From contig JAJSAJ010000178.1 of the NCBI GenBank assembly GCA_024274855.1, positions 1 to 10,975 on the forward strand: a stretch of DNA of 10,975 bases. The letters are read 5' to 3'. The stretch is from Planctomycetota bacterium (GTDB lineage: Bacteria; Planctomycetota; Planctomycetia; Pirellulales; Pirellulaceae). Position 1 is the stretch's first letter, and each line of letters opens with the position of its first letter. The position numbers and the translations under genes were made by a program. Shown piece by piece: positions 7,665 to 10,975 of the stretch. The notes below the pieces were generated by a model. It was given only the letters and a program-made list of their open reading frames with translations, was not told where the DNA came from and searched no databases.

Positions 7665-7734
7665 TCATTCGTCAGCGACCCAGTCCAGCACCCCGGCAGG
7701 CCGCCGCAACTTGGAATAGGACCGACCCAGGGCA

Positions 7735-8781
7735 ATGAGTGTTCCACTGTCGCAAATGCTGACTGTGACCCGCTGCGTGCTGAGAAATCGGCTCCGAGCC
7801 AAGCGCCGCTATGCCCTGGTCCTGATGCTTGAACCACTATTTCGATGCAATCTGGCCTGCACCGGATGCGGCAAGATTCAACACCCCCAAGACGTGTTGC
7901 GTCGCCACCTGACACCCGAGCAGTGTTTTGAAGCCGTGCGACAATGTGGCGCGCCGATTGTATCGATTCCTGGTGGTGAACCACTCTTGCATCCGCAAAT
8001 CGCGGAGATTGTTGCCGGCTTGGTCGCCCGCAGAAAATATGTCTATCTCTGTACCAACGCGTTAACTCTCGAACAGTCGCTTGGCCAATTCCAGCCGTCG
8101 AAATACCTCGTGTTCTCGGTGCACCTGGATGGGCCTCGTTCGCTGCATGATGGAATCACCGGACGATCGGGCACGTATGATACGGCAGTAAACGCGATAC
8201 GTGCGGCACGGGCGCGGGGGTTTCGTGTCACGACCAACATCACTCTGTTTGCCACGGCGGATCCCGCAACGATTCGGGGGCATTTCGACGCGATCATGCA
8301 GTTAGGAGTCGAGGGCATGATGGTCTCTCCAGGCTTTGCATATTCCGATGCGACGAACCAGGACGGGTTTCTGCAGCGTCGGCAGGTCGAGCATCTTTTC
8401 AGGCAGTTGCTCGAAAACGGCCGCCCGACGTGGCGTTTCAATCAGACGCCTCTTTTCCTACAGTTTCTGCAGGGAAAGTACGATTTGCAGTGTACGCCGT
8501 GGGGAAATCCAACGTACAACCTGTTCGGATGGCAAAAACCATGCTACCTTCTGGACGATGGCTACTGCGAGACGTTTGACGAGTTACTTGCGACAACGCC
8601 GTGGGATCGTTATGGCCGAGCGTCCGGCCACGCCGCATGCCAGAATTGCATGGTCCATTCCGGCTATGAACCGAGTGCGGTTAATGCCACACTAGGGACA
8701 GTGCGTGGTATGTGGATGACGTTTCGTCTGCAATGGCCGCGAGTTTTTAGAAAGATAGCCGTTCACGCCGCTGAGGTCTGA
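7735..8781 (+). CDS. hpnH: Adenosylhopane synthase, radical SAM protein HpnH
   Basis: HpnH adds the 5'-deoxyadenosyl radical from S-adenosylmethionine to diploptene, giving adenosylhopane, the first C35 hopanoid. The 348-residue protein matches the family along its length. It has a radical SAM cluster motif CX3CX2C at C38, C42 and C45, GGEPLL at 80-85, YLCTNA containing C106, VHLDG, and the C-terminal DUF3463-type region with CTPWGNP (C253), KPCYLL (C270) and CQNCMVHSGYE. From memory, Cys106 in the Zymomonas mobilis enzyme is reported to quench the substrate radical, and the same-numbered Cys is present here. Two oddities: the usual CMVHCGYE reads CMVHSGYE, with Ser309 for Cys, and there is an extra Cys at 278. 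The ATG has only a poorly placed AGGG before it. The stop codon lies in the REP-like element that follows. Confidence 0.95.
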   Translation: MSVPLSQMLTVTRCVLRNRLRAKRRYALVLMLEPLFRCNLACTGCGKIQHPQDVLRRHLTPEQCFEAVRQCGAPIVSIPGGEPLLHPQIAEIVAGLVARRKYVYLCTNALTLEQSLGQFQPSKYLVFSVHLDGPRSLHDGITGRSGTYDTAVNAIRAARARGFRVTTNITLFATADPATIRGHFDAIMQLGVEGMMVSPGFAYSDATNQDGFLQRRQVEHLFRQLLENGRPTWRFNQTPLFLQFLQGKYDLQCTPWGNPTYNLFGWQKPCYLLDDGYCETFDELLATTPWDRYGRASGHAACQNCMVHSGYEPSAVNATLGTVRGMWMTFRLQWPRVFRKIAVHAAEV

Positions 8782-8850
8782 CGCAATTTTCGGCGGAGAA
8801 AGCGTTTCTTTACGCGAGCGCATTTTGTCGCCGAAAATGGGTCTGACCCC
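8775..8850. repeat. REP-like palindromic element between hpnH and hpnG
   Basis: A perfect 10-bp inverted repeat, ATTTTCGGCG (8786-8795) and CGCCGAAAAT (8829-8838), has outer boxes GGTCTGAC (8775-8782) and GTCTGACC (8841-8848). These extend it to an imperfect repeat of about 21-22 bp per arm. The 33-base centre holds a small hairpin, AGAAA-GCG-TTTCT. GTCTGAC also occurs as a direct repeat at both ends. AATGGGTCTGACCCC-type sequences recall the dispersed repeats mobilised by RAYT (REP-associated tyrosine) transposases; this is from memory. The left box contains the hpnH TGA (8779-8781). No transposase is present in the window. Confidence 0.55.
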
Positions 8851-8892
8851 TTGGAAGCGACGGCGAACGTTCCTCAGTATGCAGGTAGAACG

Positions 8893-9771
8893 ATGTGGTT
8901 ACGTTGGGTTGTCAGTAATCTTCTGAGTGAAGTAGCCGATAAGAAGGTTCGCACCGCATTTGATCATGCTCGGAATGCGCTGCAACAAACCAGCCGAGCT
9001 GATGTGGACAACGAACCGCCTCCGGGACCTCCTCCGCATTGCGACATCGTGGTTGTTTTCGCAATGGCGATGGAGTCCGCTGCGTTGCTCGAGCGAATGA
9101 AGTCAGTCGTCACCACCAATTGTGCCTCGTTCATCGAGCATGTTGGTACGCTTGAAGGACGCGGCGTGGCTGTGATTGAATCTGATGTCGGGCAAAAAGC
9201 CGCGCGAAAAGCGACGGAAGACATCGTCGAGTTGCATAAGCCGAAGTGGATCATCTCGGCCGGGTTCGCCGGATCGCTGTCAAAGTCGGTTCATCGAGGC
9301 CATATTGTGATGGCGAACGAGATCATCAGTGCCGAATGCCCACCGTTGACCGTCCCCTTCCAGATCGATCGGGATGTCGTTCAGGCCACACCGGCATTAC
9401 ACGTTGGACGATTACTGACCGTTGACGGGCTGATTCGCGACGTACGCGAAAAACGCCGTCTCGGCACGGATTTCCAAGCTCTTGCTTGCGATATGGAGAC
9501 GATGGCTGTCGCGCGAGTCTGCAGCCGGAACCAGATTCGTTTTCTATCGGTACGAGTCATCAGCGACGCTTTGGACGATGCACTTCCGTCGGAAATCGAG
9601 CACCTGATTGACCAGAGTTCGCTTGCCGGCAAGTTGGGAGCAGTGACACGTGCTGTTTACAATCGTCCGGGGAGTTTGAAGGACATGTGGAAGTTGCGCG
9701 AGACGGCCCTGCGCGCTTCGGAACGATTGGCCAAGTACTTGATCGGGACTGTGGCACAGCTTGAGCCCTGA
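8893..9771 (+). CDS. hpnG: Hopanoid-associated phosphorylase/nucleosidase HpnG
   Basis: HpnG belongs to the purine and other phosphorylases family 1 (MTAN-like). It removes adenine from adenosylhopane on the way to ribosylhopane. Visible landmarks in the 292-residue product: FAMAMES with E61 where MTAN has its general-acid/base Glu12; ISAGFAGSL, the glycine-rich loop; DMETMA with E202 for ribose hydroxyls; and VISD with D225 for the adenine N7. The 23-residue spacing E202-D225 equals E174-D197 of E. coli MTAN. An N-terminal segment (1-50) starts MWLRWVVSNLL and ends in a Pro-rich linker PPPGPPP (42-48); planctomycete homologues I recall start the same way. That and an AGG seven bases upstream favour ATG 8893 over the TTG at 8851, which would add 14 residues and abut the REP-like element. 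Whether it is a phosphorylase or hydrolase cannot be read from sequence. Confidence 0.88.
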   Translation: MWLRWVVSNLLSEVADKKVRTAFDHARNALQQTSRADVDNEPPPGPPPHCDIVVVFAMAMESAALLERMKSVVTTNCASFIEHVGTLEGRGVAVIESDVGQKAARKATEDIVELHKPKWIISAGFAGSLSKSVHRGHIVMANEIISAECPPLTVPFQIDRDVVQATPALHVGRLLTVDGLIRDVREKRRLGTDFQALACDMETMAVARVCSRNQIRFLSVRVISDALDDALPSEIEHLIDQSSLAGKLGAVTRAVYNRPGSLKDMWKLRETALRASERLAKYLIGTVAQLEP

Positions 9772-9815
9772 CCGGTGGGAACTCGGCCCTCATCCTCATT
9801 CACAAGACGCGTTAC

Positions 9816-10975
9816 ATGGTCTCTCCACATCCGCCGCACGGGCCGACAGCTCATCGAAACACGGTAGGCATTGTCGGCGGCGGGTTTGCTGGACTAGCCG
9901 CGGCCGTCGCCCTCGACACGCGAGGGTTTCACGTCGAGCTATTCGAAGCAAGACGCCACCTTGGCGGTCGAGCGTCATCGTTCATCGCGTCGGACGGGGC
10001 GACTTGGATCGATCAGTGCCAGCATGTAGCGATGGGCTGTTGCACGAACTTTCTCGATTTCTGCAGGCGAACCAAAATCGATCACTTCCTCCGTGTTGAC
10101 CGTACGTTGACGTTCGTCGGTCCCGACAATTGCCGTACGTCCGTTGCAGGCAATCCGATCTTGCCCGCCCCTTTTCATTTGGCTCCGCTGCTTAGTCGAC
10201 TTACGTATCTCTCCGGTTCCGAAAAGAGGTTAATTGCCAGAACGCTATTCCACCTCGCACGATTGCGGAATCGGAATCTGCTCGATCGCCAAACGGTCGG
10301 GCAATGGCTGATTAGCCGGCACCAAACCCCGAAAACCATCGAGCTTTTTTGGGCGCCGATTCTGGTCAGCGCATTGGGCGAGCAACTGGATCGATCTTCA
10401 TTGGGTGATGCCCGTAAAGTATTTGTCGATGGATTCATGAGTCATCCGCGTGCCTATGAGCTACAAATTCCGACCCGCGCATTGACCCCCATGCTTGACA
10501 CGGGCGTGGGAGACTTCTGGCGTCATCGGAACATCCCGATCCACGTTCAATGTCCCGTGCGACGTATCCAGATCGATCGCACCGGCAAGGCTCGGCTCGA
10601 GTTCGACATGCTGGCCCCGCGGGCCTTCGACTATGTTATTTGTGCCGTACCTTGGGATCGGATTTCGGGGATTCTCGCGGATGATCCGCAACAGAAGCTC
10701 CCCGCACTCGACTCGGCCAGCACGATTGAGCCTGCTCCGATCACTGCGGTGCATTTGTGGTTTGATCGTCCATGGATGAAGTTGCGGCACGCCATACTTG
10801 TCGCTAGAACGGGGCAATGGGTCTTCCGAGGCGCTCGAATGCCGAATGTTCCCGGTGGGCCTGTGCTTTATCATTACCAGGTCGTCATCAGCGCCTCGTA
10901 CGACGTGGTGCCATGGGACCGCGATCAATTGGTTGGAACCGTCGTTGCCGAATTGGCTCGGATCTGGCCAGAGGC
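9816..10975 (+). CDS. hpnE: Hydroxysqualene dehydroxylase HpnE (3' end missing)
   Basis: A FAD-dependent, phytoene-desaturase-like enzyme that reduces hydroxysqualene to squalene in the HpnCDE route, supplying the cyclase substrate. The frame stays open from ATG 9816 to the window edge, 386 complete residues; family members are about 420-480, so the C-terminal FAD segment is cut off by the window, not by mutation. The N-terminus has the dinucleotide fold GIVGGGFAGLAAA (G21, G23, G26), E44 about 20 residues later for the ribose, and GGR at 50-52. APITAVHLWFDRP (307-319) is a signature of HpnE. ATG 9816 is the first ATG after an in-frame stop at 9762-9764. It has no Shine-Dalgarno and lies 44 bases after hpnG, consistent with one operon. 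The wider amine oxidase/desaturase family is the fallback call. Confidence 0.88.
   Translation, partial: MVSPHPPHGPTAHRNTVGIVGGGFAGLAAAVALDTRGFHVELFEARRHLGGRASSFIASDGATWIDQCQHVAMGCCTNFLDFCRRTKIDHFLRVDRTLTFVGPDNCRTSVAGNPILPAPFHLAPLLSRLTYLSGSEKRLIARTLFHLARLRNRNLLDRQTVGQWLISRHQTPKTIELFWAPILVSALGEQLDRSSLGDARKVFVDGFMSHPRAYELQIPTRALTPMLDTGVGDFWRHRNIPIHVQCPVRRIQIDRTGKARLEFDMLAPRAFDYVICAVPWDRISGILADDPQQKLPALDSASTIEPAPITAVHLWFDRPWMKLRHAILVARTGQWVFRGARMPNVPGGPVLYHYQVVISASYDVVPWDRDQLVGTVVAELARIWPE

Noticed and set aside
8865..8872. Palindrome GAACGTTC before hpnG
   Set aside because: Eight-base palindromes are expected by chance in this length, and nothing around it suggests a regulator site.
9761..10099. 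Plus-strand open frame overlapping the start of hpnE
   Set aside because: The adjacent frame from 9816 encodes a clear FAD-binding HpnE with its GxGxxG motif, so this one is a shadow.

Overview
The window looks like part of a Planctomycetota chromosome, probably a Pirellula/Rhodopirellula-like lineage. This is inferred from two things. First, there is a giant secreted-type protein whose N-terminus carries the VERLEDRLLL motif (a variant of the planctomycete LEPR-xLL targeting motif) and whose C-terminus carries dockerin-like calcium loops. Second, there is a hopanoid cluster whose HpnG has the N-terminal extension beginning MWLRW that I associate with planctomycete homologues. All convincing genes lie on the + strand.

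Layout. Positions 1-333 are non-coding and hold a plausible extended -10 promoter, an inverted repeat around its -35 box, a leader hairpin and a strong Shine-Dalgarno. Positions 334-5145 encode a 1603-residue mosaic surface protein. It has two retropepsin-like DTGA motifs, three copies of a repeat module, two Calx-beta domains (the first apparently interrupted by a DNRLRE/CBM96-like domain), beta-sandwich linkers and a paired dockerin-like EF-hand region. A long hairpin covers its stop codon. A stretch of about 400 bases with no convincing gene follows, containing a 7-3-7 palindrome near the next gene.

Positions 5550-10975 hold a hopanoid operon in the order shc/hpnF, hpnH, hpnG, hpnE. The last gene runs off the window. 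HpnE makes squalene from hydroxysqualene, Shc cyclises squalene to hopene (diploptene), HpnH adds the 5'-deoxyadenosyl group to give adenosylhopane, and HpnG removes adenine toward ribosylhopane and the C35 bacteriohopanepolyols. hpnC and hpnD, which make hydroxysqualene, are not in the window. A palindromic REP-like element sits between hpnH and hpnG, and its left end overlaps the hpnH stop codon.

The most unusual content is the mosaic surface protein, with domains inserted inside other domains and two aspartyl-protease-like motifs in one chain. Next come the REP-like element inside the operon and the altered C-terminal cysteine pattern of HpnH. I saw no tRNA, rRNA, CRISPR array, transposase or recognisable riboswitch.
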